Part shown: positions 1 through 12,345 of the stretch, piece by piece
Numbering within the stretch: position 1 is the stretch's first letter
How the letters are laid out: every line of letters starts with the position of its first letter
Origin: Hysterangium stoloniferum
Taxonomy: Eukaryota; Basidiomycota; Agaricomycetes; Hysterangiales; Hysterangiaceae
Assembly: GCA_015178975.1 (NCBI GenBank)
Contig: WHVD01000001.1
Coordinates: 1,116,001-1,180,000 of the forward strand
Direction: 5' to 3'
Length of the DNA: 64,000 bases
The notes under the pieces: model-generated
What the model was told of the DNA's origin: nothing
Seen by the model: the letters and a program-made list of their open reading frames with translations, nothing else
Databases searched by the model: none
Position numbers and translations under genes: made by a program

Positions 1-708
1 TCGGTGGCCGACAGGGACCGATCGGAAGGACTTGGCTTCAGCTTATGTGCTGTGCCCTCGCAAATATCCGTAGTGTCCTTAAATTTTGGATGGGCGAAGA
101 CTAATCCTAAAAGAGTTCCTTTTGGTGAGATACTGATCGGGACCGAAGGATAAGTCGAGTGTCGGGCCAAGGGGTCGGGACCGGAAGTGGGCGAGCGCAC
201 GCAAAGGCGGAAGAGGGGATCCTTAGTATGAGACTGCTACAGATGTATGAGGGTATTCTGAGTCGATATTCTGATTGCCCAGTAACTACAATTACAGCGG
301 GTTCATATACAAGTAACAGGCATTTAGAAGATACTAACGGGGAGAAAAGTGGAATACGGTATTAACAATAAGCTTGACTAGGAATGGGAAGTTTATGATT
401 AGTTTGGAGGCCAATGATAACTGAGAGCGGGATTACAGTAAAAGGAAATAGTTCGAGGACTACAAATATAGATAGACATATGTGAAACATAGGATAGAGC
501 GGATCATCATAATAAAAGGGACGTATCAAAAGTTTAACCAGATAGTACAAGTATATTTTGATGTGGGTGTAAACGGAGTTTGATCACCGCGAAAGCATAC
601 GTCAGCATCAGGGGTGATGGTTTCCGATGTGGTGACTTGAACGATAATTTGAATCGTCGATAGGTGGCAATAACCTTGGGGCCGAGCAGCTGTGACACGG
701 TCGTAACA
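1..708 (-). mobile_element. LTR remnant, family B (cut by window edge)
   Basis: The block ends with the LTR-like terminus GTCGTAACA at 708. It carries at 31-59 the same core (CTTGGCTTCAGCTTAT) found in the LTRs at 29963-30505 and 36362-36904, in the same orientation. Its first part lies outside the window, so no target duplication can be checked. Short ORFs inside it look like noise. It is probably a solo LTR or the end of a Ty3/gypsy element whose coding sense would be the minus strand. Confidence 0.55.
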
Positions 709-759
709 GTACTGACGCATACCTGCACTTTAATTCTAACAAATTTTTGAACTGGAGAA

Positions 760-1034
760 CTGTAGTATACATGAAGAAGATTTATACTATGATGAGACAG
801 ATGACTGGAGGGCCAATCAAGGAAGTGAAGGGTGAAATGGATCATGAGAAGTCAATGACAAGGTGGGGAGACTAAATGTAATATACTAAACAATGTTAAA
901 AGGGGTCTGAGGTGGCAAGTGATGTGTAAAGGGGAAAATGGCAATGGGAGAGTGAATGGGACAGGGACAGAATGGAAAACCAAAAGGTTAACTACTATGA
1001 CAAAACAGGTGTCAGGGGCACCATGAGCAGTAAT
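760..1034. repeat. Dispersed repeat R1, left part
   Basis: This stretch resembles 51230-51420: both contain a run of the type GTGTCAGGGGCACCA preceded by similar purine-rich DNA. The repeat continues at 1740-1800 (shared phrase GGTCCAAAATGA..GGGATCCTAA), so a solo LTR at 1035-1739 sits inside it. R1 is itself LTR-like (it ends CCTAACA in the second copy), but no coding region was found with it. Confidence 0.45.
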
Positions 1035-1739
1035 TGTCACAACTCTTCGACATTTCAACTCATCTTCGACATTTCAACTCATCTTCGACATTTCAACTCA
1101 TCTTCGACATTTCAACTCATCTTCGACATTTCAACTCATCTTCGACATTTCAACTCATCTTCGACATTTCAACTCATCTTCGACATTTCAACTCATCTTC
1201 GACATTTCAACTCATCTTCGACATTTCAACTCATCTTCGACATTTCAACTCATCTTCGACATTTCAACTCATCTTCGACATTTCAACTCATCTTCGACAA
1301 TTTCTCTGACTCAACTTTCTATTCAACATCTTTGACACTCTATTTGACTTTCTTTGACAATATCAAATATCTTTGACATCACGAATGATGTCATTATTAA
1401 ATCATAACATAGTCATAGGTAAATGATGGAAAGCATAAAAGGGCAATGAGAAGAGCGAAGGACCTCAGTCAGAAAATCTGTCCACTGTACATTAGTTGAT
1501 TGTATTACTAATTCACTCTTGATCTCATCTTATGTGATTGTTGAAACTCTTCGACATTATTATCTGTGAGCCTTTGTGACTGGTATTAGTCTTTTACTTC
1601 ATCAACAGGGCAAATCTATACTTCATCGAACAAGGGTTCTGTATTCAGTGTAGTAGAATATGTATTTTATGGTTATATTTTGACTATATCAAAAGAAATT
1701 TGATTTGTGTCAGTAATACTTAGGGCAGGGGTTCCAACA
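1035..1739 (+). mobile_element. Solo LTR, Copia-like, inside repeat R1
   Basis: It begins TGTCACAACTC and ends GGGGTTCCAACA, as LTRs do (TG...CA). It contains a TATA-like CATAAAAGGG near 1433 and has no coding region. The flanking five bases (GTAAT left, GTGAG right) match only in part, so the insertion is old or the ends are off by a base. The related repeat at 51230-51509 lacks this LTR and serves as an approximate empty site. The U3 part is dominated by a 19-bp tandem repeat (1047-1300). Confidence 0.55.
1047..1300. repeat. 19-bp tandem repeat, about 13 copies
   Basis: The unit CATTTCAACTCATCTTCGA is repeated head to tail about 13 times with almost no variation. The two plus-strand ORFs over it (972-1376, 1034-1309) only translate the repeat in different frames. 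It lies upstream of the TATA-like site in the U3 region of the solo LTR, a position where LTRs often carry enhancer repeats. Confidence 0.95.
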
Positions 1740-1744
1740 GTGAG

Positions 1745-2170
1745 TCAATGGTGGGTTTTGGGCCTAAAACAGGTCATGGTCCAAAATGATGGGATCCTAA
1801 TACATAGAAAGTTTTATGTATGTTGGTGTTTCAAGAGGGACAAATGGGGGAAAAGTGAAAATCCTACTCCATGACACTGATATGACTGCAAATATAGTGT
1901 TTAAGGATGTTATTATCCATGAGTAAGTATTCAGCAAGGTTTCAAAAGGAGACTGACTTATGTCTTATAGGTTCAGTGAATTTACAATGTATGTATATAA
2001 TTATATATAGTTATAAATAATTATAAATAATTATAATAATTATAAATAATTATAATAATTATAAATAATTATAAATAATTAATAAAATTTAATCATTGTA
2101 AAATAACTTTCTCTGAGTAATGTAGATCACATGCCTAATGTTAAGGGTGCGTACATGGAGGGTTTCCAAA
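1745..2170. repeat. Non-coding; AT-rich simple repeat at 1995-2092
   Basis: The right part of repeat R1 runs to about 1800. After it there is no gene. From 1995 to 2092 the DNA is an irregular tandem array of ATAATTATAA-type units. Nothing else was recognised. Confidence 0.7.
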
Positions 2171-2806
2171 TGTGAGAGGTATGGCGAAATATACTTGGGA
2201 AATATAGTCTGGATAAGTCCATACTATATTCCCATTATTATTTCTTCTTTCTCTCTATTCTATTATACACTTATATTAGTTTGATGACCTATGTATGCAG
2301 TACATTGACTCTTGTGGGTGCATACACGCCAGACTCATGTATTCTAGTGCCCATAATTAGAACTCAGACATTTTTTACCCCACAACCACGACTTACCCAG
2401 ACACACAGTTAGTGTCCTGTAAGTTGTGATTGGGGTATTGTCTTGACTGTCACAGATGGGCTTCAACCAATTACATACACTATCAGAGTTTCGAACTGTA
2501 CCAGTTGAAACTCCACTTATATCTCAATCCGTGCAGACCACATCCGCACTACTCTACCATTTGACTCTCGTTATTCTTTCTAGACTTGAGCAGTCATCCG
2601 GAATCACACTTAACGGTCGATTCCCTTTATTCGTTTTAGCTATCTACTTTACCTTAGATAGTTACTTCACTCAGATGTATTGAACTAAATAGTCAATACT
2701 CATTCAGTATGTATTAGACTTGAACAGTCAACAAAACTACGTGTCATACCTAAATGGTCGATATTCTTCGTATATAGAATGGTTAGAACTTCCACCACTC
2801 TTCACA
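2171..2806 (+). mobile_element. 5' LTR of Ty3/gypsy element 1
   Basis: The segment begins TGTGAGAGG and ends CACTCTTCACA, immediately upstream of the gag region. A related sequence lies in opposite orientation at 9338-9780: both share phrases such as CTTGTGGGTGCA, TTAGAACTCAGACA and the CCACTCTTCACA end. This supports a true LTR of this family. No matching 3' LTR was found downstream of the pol region. Confidence 0.6.
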
Positions 2807-2882
2807 GTGGTGATCTGGGCCGGACCGCTCTTTCCCTACGAAGAAAACATTACTCTATGACTATTAATCTCTAAGCACGTAA

Positions 2883-5236
2883 ATGACCACTGGCAAGAAC
2901 CAAACACCGAGATCTTTGACAACCCCGAGTAGTTCAAAACCCCGTCAAAGACCTGCAAGTCTGGAACCACCCCATAACGTCACCATGAGGAAGTATTCGT
3001 TGGCTTTTCAAAAACCAGTTCCTCCTGGAAGTTCCCCTGGAGTGGCAGCTGGACCTTCAATGGATACTCCCCCAGGTCCACATGAAGAACGTCCATCAAC
3101 TGGGCAGTTGAGCACTCCTGGAGCTAATTCCGAGCCTACTTGTGCTCCAGAACCCGTTCTCTCGTTCCTGCCTAGGCAGGTCATCCTCAAGCAATTTTTT
3201 GGGGGTCATATGGTTTACGCTCAGCCCATCGATTTGCAATGGGATATGTACTACACCGATCGAATCTCCACAGATCAGGTTACTCCCTTTGTGGAGGAGT
3301 ACAATACAGATTACCCCTCTTTACCGGTGACTGTAGCAGTCTGGTTAGGTCGTTATCAGGCCATCTTATCGGTGCAGGACTTATTTACGTGACCAGGAAC
3401 CCTTGAGGATCTGACCTGCTCAATTCCCGAATGGTCGAGTGAGGTTACTTCTGTTATGGAAGGAGGAAGGACGATTTTTAAGCAGGAGGTGTTCTCTTTA
3501 TTCCTCGAAGCGCTCCATGCACACGATGATGTGTTGCAAATCCTTCACATCCTACTCGGTGGGGATCACTACCATTATATATACATCTGGATGTTGGAGG
3601 AATATCTTAACGGGGTCACTTGAAATTCATCGTTCGCGTATTTTACTCTAAGGGGTCGGTTGAGGCGAAATCAGAGGAGACTCGATAAGATGGTTTTGGA
3701 AGTGCTCTACCCTTATAATAACTCGATCCAAGTGCCCAATTTGCCCATCTCCACAACTAGTTCGTTTGTTCGTAACCTAAATGGGTCCCCCACACTCATT
3801 TCCTTCATTCACTCAATCATTCCGTTATCTTGCAAGACTTCCCATTGGATATGAGGATGCAAGTTGCAGACCATCTTCAGGAAAAGGGAATGGAAATCTG
3901 CACTCCCTTCCACCAACCTCAGCCACGTTGGCCTTTGAATCCGATCGAAATTGAGAAAGAAATCTCAAAGGAACTCAGCCTGGCACCCCACCAGGGGATT
4001 CATCGCTCTCATGTTGCTTTTGAACGAATGTCAGATAATCCTAGCTTCGGTGATGAACTACCCATGACTAGGAATAGATCAGTTGCCAACAGGGGTCGAC
4101 CGTCCTTCTCTACAGCATTCACCGAAGGCATAGCTGGTCAGGTTGCTGGTCAAGGGTCTCTGAACCCAGACGATCCCCACCATTCCCTGCCGATCTCCTC
4201 GAATCCCTTTCTGCCACCAGGAGGACCCCCTAGCAGTTCATCTGGGAGCTCTAGTAGTTCAGACTATGGAGGGAATTCGGGACATGGGGGGCGTCATGGT
4301 GGAGTACCTAACTCTCCCTTTTGAACTCCGACACAGCCTCGAGCCAGCACGCCTATCGATGACTTACCTAAGGATAAAAAGATCTCTCTTAACACCAACA
4401 ATATCAAAATAAAGTGGTCTGACCTTCCCAAACATGATGGAACTCAATCCAAGGCCTTGGACTACATCATGGATATCATGAGTCTCTCAGAGATCTCAGA
4501 CTCCATGAGCACGTTGTTAGGAGTTGCTCTGCCAAGATGACTCACCGGCAATGCCAAGATCTGGTGGAGCACTTTAGACCGTGAACATCGCACTGAATTC
4601 AGTCGATCTCACGGATTGTTTCTTTGGGGTATCATAGAGGGATTACTTGGAACTCATTGGCACGAATCCTTAGCCTTAGAATGGGAAGCCATAAAATTTC
4701 AACAAGTCAGCCACGATCGGGAGACACCTGTTCACTATATTCAATGGAGAATTAAGCTTTATCGATTCTTGTATGGCTTCCAACAAAATTGAAAGGACGA
4801 AATGTGCAGACTCATCCTCACACTACCCACGGAATGGCTTTACCTTCTACAAGGACAACCCATTGACGACATCATGAGCTTACAGACTTATACTAACAAT
4901 CTGTAAGAGGCTCTGATCAATGCTTGGGTCCAAACACGTCAAGAGCATTATCAGTTTCAGAAGCCCAGAGTCATGATTGCTGAGCAGGAAGAAATGGATC
5001 TCTGGCATGAAGAAGAGCACTTCAGTGGAATTGATTCCACTAATCAAGGCCACGTCCTTCTCAGCGAAGCTGAAGATAAAACCGCCCCTAGGAGATCCAA
5101 CACGAAACAGGGTAAAAAACACGGCAAGTTCTTTTTTAAATGAAGCGACAAGAAAAGTGTCGCTAAACCCCCGAAGGAGTGCTGGATTTGCAGGAGCTTA
5201 GAGCATTTTAAGATTGACTGCCCTCACACTGGTAAG
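2883..5236 (+). pseudogene. gag: Ty3/gypsy element 1 gag
   Basis: This encodes the structural (capsid/nucleocapsid) polyprotein of the retrotransposon, with frame shifts and stops. The first open part (2883-3392, 169 aa) starts with a Ser/Pro/Thr-rich segment. A Ser/Gly-rich stretch follows near 4230-4320. The capsid-like part (about 4330-5000) includes the phrase GNAKIWW typical of gag. A CCHC zinc knuckle (CWICRSLEHFKIDC, C-X2-C-X4-H-X4-C) lies at about 5178-5222, just before the pol reading frame. Several stops are single changes (for example TGA in an otherwise open frame near 4537, 4790 and 5140), so the frame was intact not long ago. Confidence 0.8.
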
Positions 5237-8200
5237 ATGTCGCACTATGTCTCTATTAACAAATGCTCCACGCAGAACCCATCCGAGGAGGCAGAGGATC
5301 AGAGGGCTTACGAAGCGGTTTATGGATTAAGCATACAGGGACAAGTACATAACATTGATGAGGAATCAATTTTCATTTCTGTCTACCTTCCTCAATCAGA
5401 GGACAACGTTGTTTTAAATGTGAGTTCATCCCCAACGAGAACGAAGCATCGCAAGTCTATGTTTCTATGTATATCAGACCGTGATTTCCTTGAGAAAGGA
5501 GACTGGCTAGATGCTCATCATCAGAACCGGAAAGGTTTGACTGAGACGGGAGCCTTATTGCGATCTAAACCTCCTACCATTGAGGAAATCATCGACGAGG
5601 AAGTATTTGCAAACCAATCTAAAGAAATAAGTCAGACCTACATTATAGAAGACCCCTCTGAGTTAGAGGGATTGGAGGAGGAGAACTTCCCCTTCGACCC
5701 AGGGCAGTTACCCAACCTAATTCCTTGTGATGAATCGGATTCTGAAGCGGATGACTCTGTTCCAAATGTATCTAACAGTAGACATGTCAGGAGGGACGTC
5801 AAACTGGCCATAAGAAAGGAAAGCAAAAGACCCAGGGTCCAATACCCTCAATCCAGTCGGTTTATGAAAGAGGATTCAACCATTTTCTACCGCAAAAGGG
5901 ATCCCCCAGGTGGATACTCCAGTATTGGGATTTCAGCATTACACATCTACGGATGTGTAGGGGACTCCGAAGCCTCTAATCCTATTAAAATCAGATTGGA
6001 TGCTGGAGCCGAACTTTCCTTAATTTTGGAGGATTTCTATAAGGAACTAGTGGACCACCCCAAGCTCAAGCAAGGACTCAAATTACGCCTCGTACAGCTA
6101 ACCGGTAATGCTAAGGTTCTAGGATATGTTAACATCCCCATTTACCTTGAGGACGATACTGGTATGCTCCTTAAATTTACCACTGAAACGTACGTTGTCC
6201 GAGGCATGACTGTCCCGATTCTTCTCGGTGAGGACTTTCATGTGAACTATGAAATTGGAACACTACGAGACCAGCCATTGGGCTCTAGATTGATTCTGCC
6301 AGGGAGGGCGGGGTCTATCCCAGCCAGTTCCTCCAAGGAGCCACAGCCTTTGGCCTTTTCGATTAGCAAGGTCCCCCTTGAGGGACTAGCCAATGACTCA
6401 CCTGCATTGACTTCCAAACCAGACAAAGGGGTGCATACTGAAAGAGTCGCACGAGCCCTACAGGATTGTACTATAGAGCCGGAATCAGCTCAACTAGTAC
6501 CAATTTTTGTTGGCAATCTTATTGGTGACCAATGGATAATTGAGGGAGTCATGCTGCAGAATGACGATGGGAGTATACTAGCCGCTCCCACCACTGCTAT
6601 CTCTAGGGAACACGCCATGATATCTCTCGCTAACCCCTCTCTGACACCAAGAATCATTCAACGAGGGGAAACCGTTGGCTTAATTCACGACACGAACGAA
6701 TGGGCCCAGATGCCTAGATCTTCAACTGAGAAAGCATCGATGCAGTCAACAGCAACCAAGATCGCTCATCTCGTGGAGAGCCTATCGAGAATTGAAGAGG
6801 AGCATGTTCTCAATCCTCAACCATCCGGACAGCCTTCAGAACGGGAACTCGCAGACGATTTTGACCCAGCAGGCCCTAAAATGTCAGAAGTCGCCACCAT
6901 GGAAACATTCCGAGTGAAGGACCTACATAAGTTGGTCAATTTAGGACCTGACATTCCTGCTGACGTCTCCTCCCGCCTAGAGTTGGTACTGACTAAGAAT
7001 GTTCAAGCCTTTGGAGTAGATGGGCATTTAGGACAAGTAGATGTCAAAGTCAATGTCCCATTGAAAGAAGGCACACAACCTATTTCAATGTCAATGTTTA
7101 CAACTTCCCCTGCCAATAGGAAGGTCATTGATGAGCAAATGGATACTTGGTTTCAACAGGGAGTAATCGAACTGTCCAAAAGTCCTTGGGGGGCACCCGT
7201 CTTTGTCATCTATCGTAATGGGAAACCGAGAGTAGTGATTGACTATAGAAAATTGAATAGCCTCACAGTTCCCGACGAATTCCCATTGCCATGCCAGTCT
7301 GAAATCATGCAAGTGCTTTCAGGGTCCAACATCCTATCTTCCTTTGACGCATTAGCCAGCTTTACCCAACTCAAAATGTTAGAAGAAGATAAACCAAAGA
7401 CCACTTTCAGATCCCATCGAGGACTGTGGCAATTCAGGTGAATGCCCTTTGGACTTTGTAATGGACCCTCTATATTCCAGAGAGTTATGCAAACCACACT
7501 CACACCTTACCTATGGATATTTTGTCTCATTTATATTGACGACATCGTGATCTTTTCTAAGACATGGGACGATCATTTAGAGCATCTAGATCAAGTTTTA
7601 CAAGCCATAATTGCAGCAGGAATCACTCTCTCGCCCAAAAAATGCTATGTTGGGTATACCTCAATTCTATTATTAGGTCATAAGGTGTCTAGACTTGGTT
7701 TTTTGACCCACCAAGAGAAGGTTGCTGCCATACTGGAACTCGCTACACCTTCCAAGATAGCAGATCTTCAACACTTCCTAGGGATGGTTCTGTACTTTTC
7801 AGCTTACATACCATTTTATTCCTGGATAATTGCTCCGCTCTTTAACCTCTTAAAGAAAGGTGTCCATTGGACTTGGGATTTGGAACATGCCCGAGCTTTT
7901 GAAGACATCAAGGTTGCATTGAGCTTTGTTCCAGTACTCGGACACCCCGCGAGTGGCATGCCTTATCGATTATACACAGACGCTTCAGACTTTGCACTGG
8001 GATGTTGTCTTCAACAAATACAGAAAATGATGCTCAGGGATCTAAAGGACACTAAAATCTACGCCCAAGCAAGATCAGCCTTCGATCAATCTCGAGACGT
8101 GCCCATTTTCGTTACTCATTATAAAACCAAGGAGCTGGAATTCACTTGGGCAGATTCCTGGGCCTCAGATTTTGATGACACCAGTGTCATGGTCAAGCGT

Positions 8201-8446
8201 GTCATTGCATATTGGAGCCACACACTCAAGAAAGTGGAATGTAATTATTCAGCCACGGAGCGAGAAGTGTTAGCTGCTAAGGAGGGACTAGTCCATTTCC
8301 AGCCCTTTATCGAAGGAGAACATATCCTTTTGATCACTGACCATGTGGCGTTACAATGGGCCAGATCTTATGAGAATACCAATCGTCGACTGGGTGGATG
8401 GGGGGTGGTATACACTGCATACCCCAGTCTGGAAATCTTACATTGA
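5237..8446 (+). pseudogene. pol: Ty3/gypsy element 1 pol: protease, RT, RNase H
   Basis: One frame runs from 5237 to 8446 and is broken only by a TGA at 7439-7441. Order of domains: acidic linker; aspartic protease with LDAGAELSLI at about 5997 (DAG rather than the usual DSG/DTG); reverse transcriptase with VIDYRKLN (7234), MPFGLCN (7442) and the catalytic box YIDD (7532-7543); RNase H with YTDASDFALG (7974) and TEREVLAAKEG (8254). The TGA replaces the conserved Trp in the FRWMPFG box, and a second TGA at 8444-8446 interrupts the RNase H end. Apart from those stops the enzyme looks complete. Family-level identification as Ty3/gypsy is secure. Confidence 0.92.
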
Positions 8447-9331
8447 GCGGGGTGGGTACACAGCAATGTTGACCCACTGTCTAGACTTCCTCGAGTACCA
8501 GACTGTGCTAGTCCCGCGAGAGACGACCTCTTACCAATCGTAGCAGATTCTCACAACTGGAATGACAATGAGACATTATGGGGAGAATAAACCAGTGGAA
8601 AAGGCCATCTTCCTCACTCACCATGAGTTAGTCAAACCAGTTGGGACGATGGAAGAAGTCCCCCAAATGAAATGGGATTTACACAACCTCCCCAGAAACG
8701 ATGAAATTGACAAGGCGACCTTTAATCTCTCAAACCCCCAATTGCTCATAGAAATCGGAATTATGTCAAGAAACTTCGCAATGGATATCAGAAAGATCCC
8801 GCCTTCAGAAATCATTACACCGCCGATCCCATTTCCCCAAATATGGTAGCTACCCCCTCGCACTATTTTATCGGCAAGAATAAGCTATTATTCTTTCGAG
8901 ATTCAGACTGGAAAAGTCGAATCTGTGTACCTAGCAGCATGACGTCAACCATACTCAAATTGATCCATGACAACCCCTTCAAAGGAGCTCATGCAGGTGG
9001 TCACAGACTTTTTCGACTGATGAAGGATCGGTTTTTCTGGCCAAGGATGTTACAGGACTGCATGGTGTATGCCCACAGCTGTGACATATGCCAGAAAACT
9101 AAGGTTGATCATTCCACTCGACAGGGAGCTTTTTGACCTGCGGATGTACCTTTAAGGCTGTTTGAGGTTGTCTCAATGGACCTGATTACTGGATTGCCTC
9201 CTTCTACAGAGGGTGCCTCCTCAGCCATCTTTTTCGCCATGGATGAACTCACGTGTTTCTTAATTTGTGAGCCCACGACTTCAGATCTATCCACGGAAGG
9301 GTTTGCGCGAATCTTTGTGAATAAGGTAGCC
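8447..9331 (+). pseudogene. pol: Ty3/gypsy element 1 pol: RNase H end and integrase N-part
   Basis: The frame continues after the stop at 8446 with HSNVDPLSRLPR. The integrase follows: the HHCC zinc-binding module lies at about 8960-9105 (GAHAGGHRLFRLMKDRFFWP then CDIC), and the core starts with SMDLITGLPP (9174), which carries the first catalytic Asp. A TGA at 9133-9135 interrupts it. The core is then split at 9332 by an inserted LTR and resumes at 9817. Confidence 0.82.
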
Positions 9332-9337
9332 ACTCCT

Positions 9338-9810
9338 TGTGAAGAGTGGTAGAAGTTCAGACCGTTCTATATACGAAGAAATGAGTAGAAGAGGAGGATA
9401 TTGACCTATTCGGTGCAATATAAGAGAAAGTGAGAGAAAGAGCACAAGATGACGAAGGAGTCAACGAGTGCGATGGTTCGAGTGGAGGCCTCGACTATTA
9501 CAGTTCAAGGCCAGAAGTGTTCAGTAGTTCAGATACTGCTACTTATGTAGTAGCTGACACGTTACCCTGATCACCACTCGTAGTAGACCTAGTTTGTGTC
9601 TTACAAGTGGTGGTTCTTGGGTTAAAGTGTGTCTGAGTTCTAATTGGTGCTGAGTGCACCCACAAGTATACACAATGCTTCGAACTAATGAAATATGCGA
9701 TATTCGAAGAATATGAAAGATAGAAAAATATGAATAGAATATGTAAAATATAAATAAAATAAAAGGAGTGTTTTACCACAATGAAACTGTGGTAAAAGCA
9801 TACTCCTCAC
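9338..9810 (-). mobile_element. LTR-like insertion in the integrase of element 1
   Basis: The integrase sequence GCCACTCCT (ending 9337) is interrupted and resumes after a second ACTCCT (9811-9816), giving a 6-bp target duplication. In reverse orientation the insert resembles the 5' LTR of the same family (2171-2806); the LTR-like part is 9338-9780 (TGTGAAGAG...TTTTACCACA). It is followed by an inverted echo of its own end (TGTGGTAAAA, 9788-9797), so positions 9762-9807 form a near-palindrome. The extra 30 bp are unusual for a simple solo LTR. Confidence 0.7.
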
Positions 9811-9816
9811 ACTCCT

Positions 9817-10740
9817 TTTGGCTTACCTTCAAGGATAATCTGTGATCAAGACAAGAGATGGACCTGTAGGTTCTGGAGAGAAGTTTGCAAGGTATACGGA
9901 AGCGCTCTCGTGGTATCTTCATCTCATCATCCTCAAACTGGCGGTCAAATGGAGAACGCCAATGCCATCGTTGAGCAAATGCTCAGAGCATACTGTGCTT
10001 CTTCGAAAGAGGAATGGTCTAAATGGACTCAGATAGTGGCTCATACCTACAATTTGACGGTTCAGAGTTCAACAAGTTATGCACTGGCCTTTTTGCTTAT
10101 GGGATACCTACTGAGAGGAATGTCTCGCTGCCTAGGAGGGGATGACCCTGTGATTCCCAGGGAATTGTCTGATAGCCCTTTAGCCGACCAATGGATTTTA
10201 GAATTGGAAAACCATCAACAGGTGGTGCGGGACTCAATTGCATGAGCACAAGAAGTGCAAGCTTGTGGCTACAATAAGAAAAGGAGACCGGTGGAAGATA
10301 TCTCAGAAGGAGATTATGTCCTAATCAATCCCCATTCCCTTGAGCTTGTCCAAGCCAAAGGACCTGGGAGGAAACTTATACAAAGACAAATAGGACTGTT
10401 CGAAGTCTTGGAGAAGATCAATCCCCAAGTCTTTAGACTCCGCATTCCCTCGGAAAACCAATTACACCCAGTGATCAACCGAGACCATCTTAAAAAGTAC
10501 CACCTCTCCCCTAAGGAATTCGGATCAAGGGAACTACTTGAGAATCCACAGAAGCTCGATCGTAATGACAAGGAGTACGAAGTAGAAGCTATAGTAGGGC
10601 ACAAAAAGCATTGAAATCGACTCCTCTTCCAAGTTCGATGGAAAGGGTATGGACCGGAAGAGGACACCTGGTTAAACAGCAATGACCTTCATAATGCACC
10701 CACTCTTCTCAGAGCTTACAAAACTATTTACCGAATCTAA
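9817..10740 (+). pseudogene. pol: Ty3/gypsy element 1 pol: integrase C-part and chromodomain
   Basis: The integrase resumes with the phrases IICDQD and SSHHPQTGGQMENANAIVEQ (near 9915; the last catalytic Glu is in QMEN). A linker with RRPVEDISEGDYVLINP and an SH3-like segment follow. The end of the polyprotein is a chromodomain, FQVRWKGYGPEEDTWL at about 10627-10674, separated from the upstream part only by one TGA at 10612-10614. Chromodomains on integrase mark the chromovirus clade and are thought to guide insertion into heterochromatin. Confidence 0.85.
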
Positions 10741-12345
10741 CGATCATTTCACCTGTTCACAACGACAACACTGTTTATTTACTTTAACTCTACTCCTTAC
10801 TATTCATCCCCCTTGGCCTTTTACCTCAATAACTGAGCGGAGTTCGAATTTAATATAAAGATGTAAAACTGCTAAAGGAAAATTTTATCCCCCTATCTCT
10901 TCCCTCCACGTCAAACTCTCAAACTAGTACACTATGTCACAGGACCAACAACCCAAACCCAAATTCCCCAACTTCAAAAGAATACCGTGACCCCAACCTA
11001 TTAATATTTCTACCACATCGTCTCGTACTGCAAACATCGAGCACGGTACAGGTAATTCTGGGATGCCATCATCGATGCACCACACCTCACAGGACAACAC
11101 GGCAGGCACCTCCACCAACTTGGGAAGCAGCACTGCTTTCACTCCATATACTCCTCCCCCCAGACCCCGACTCCCCAATTTCAAAAGAATACCTCGACCT
11201 CAAACGATGGTTTCTCTTTCCCCACCACCTCGAACAGAAATTGTCAAGCGCCTGGGGGAAGCCTCTTCGTCCACATACCCTATGCGGATGGACCCCATTC
11301 CAGAAGCCGTGTCCCAGCCTTCTGATACTTGTGGGAACGTGGAGCGAAACCCCCCCACCCCCTCGTAGTATCTTCCCTTCCACTGAGAGGAGATCAGGAA
11401 GAAATGGCAGTCCGAGGCTTTCTCCACGCAGGTTCAGGAGGAGTTGAAAATGCTCAAGAGGAAAAGGAGAGAGGAGTACTTAGAAGGACAGCAAAAGATG
11501 GGTGCTAGGGAGAATGTCCCCTCAAAGCAGACACGGCGGGAATGGAGGAGAATGGAAGGAAACACCAACCCTTCAATCATCACTCCCCCCCCGGGCCATA
11601 AATGGACGGATTTCACTGAGACAGATTGCAGTGATGGGGGGTACACCATGTGTTCAGAGCATAGGACAGAAAAGCAGGAAAGGGAAGGACGGGGTCACCT
11701 TCTACAATTGGGACAAAGTACGGAGGATCAAGCTACAAAGCATTGCATTGTGATGTGGGGACAGAGTCACACTACCTCCCAGACCTCCTTCCCAATGTGG
11801 GCCTCAGGAATGAACCTACCGGATGGGACCCATCGACTCCTCATCCAATTCGGAGGATGACACCTATGACAGCAGGTACCTCGGTGCTGATTGTCACGAA
11901 GGGTTTTTACTTCCAGATAACATTCACTTCTTCACGAGTGACCCTAATCAATGACGAAAACTGCCAACTTCTGTTGAAAAGCATGTCAACTCCAAGATTA
12001 ATTAACAGTCCATCCAGTGCTAGATACTGGTGCTCCTGCATGCTGCAGCTTGCCAAGACTAACCAAATTTGTGGTGAGCTTTGGAACATGGTAAGGGTGA
12101 CTGTTTTATATCTGCCTGGCAATATATGTATACATATACCACCTCATAGTGTAGGGAGTTTCACTTCCTTGCACATCCTAGGTACTCAAATATTGACTGT
12201 CCTTGGTCAATCCCCTGGATGTAGAATGAATTTAATACCAGGGAGGATGACAACAAAGATGAACAGAATAGAGATCACCAAGGTTATTGAGCACACAGTA
12301 TGGCACCATGAGAATAATAGAGCAAACATAATTATGCGATGAAGT
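10741..12345 (+). other. Degenerate ORF region downstream of element 1
   Basis: There is no complete gene here. The phrase FPNFKRIP occurs twice (near 10963 and 11179), so a Pro-rich coding segment was duplicated. Successive plus-strand fragments read Pro/Ser-rich (11063-11368), basic coiled-coil-like with KMLKRKRREEYLEGQQ (11444 onward), then a part near 11740-12340 with TSLHILGTQILTVLGQSPGC. The fragments lie in different frames. They may be the gag-like region of another retroelement; I do not recognise the family. No 3' LTR for element 1 was found here. Confidence 0.4.

Noticed and set aside
1047..1300. CRISPR-like array
   Set aside because: Units are contiguous without spacers and the DNA is eukaryotic; the same holds for the arrays at 26165 and 53690.
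972..1376. ORFs of 134 and 91 aa with repeated STFQLIFDIS
   Set aside because: They are just frame translations of the 19-bp tandem repeat in an LTR.
9543..9779. Minus-strand ORF of 78 aa
   Set aside because: It lies wholly inside the inserted LTR and has no family resemblance.
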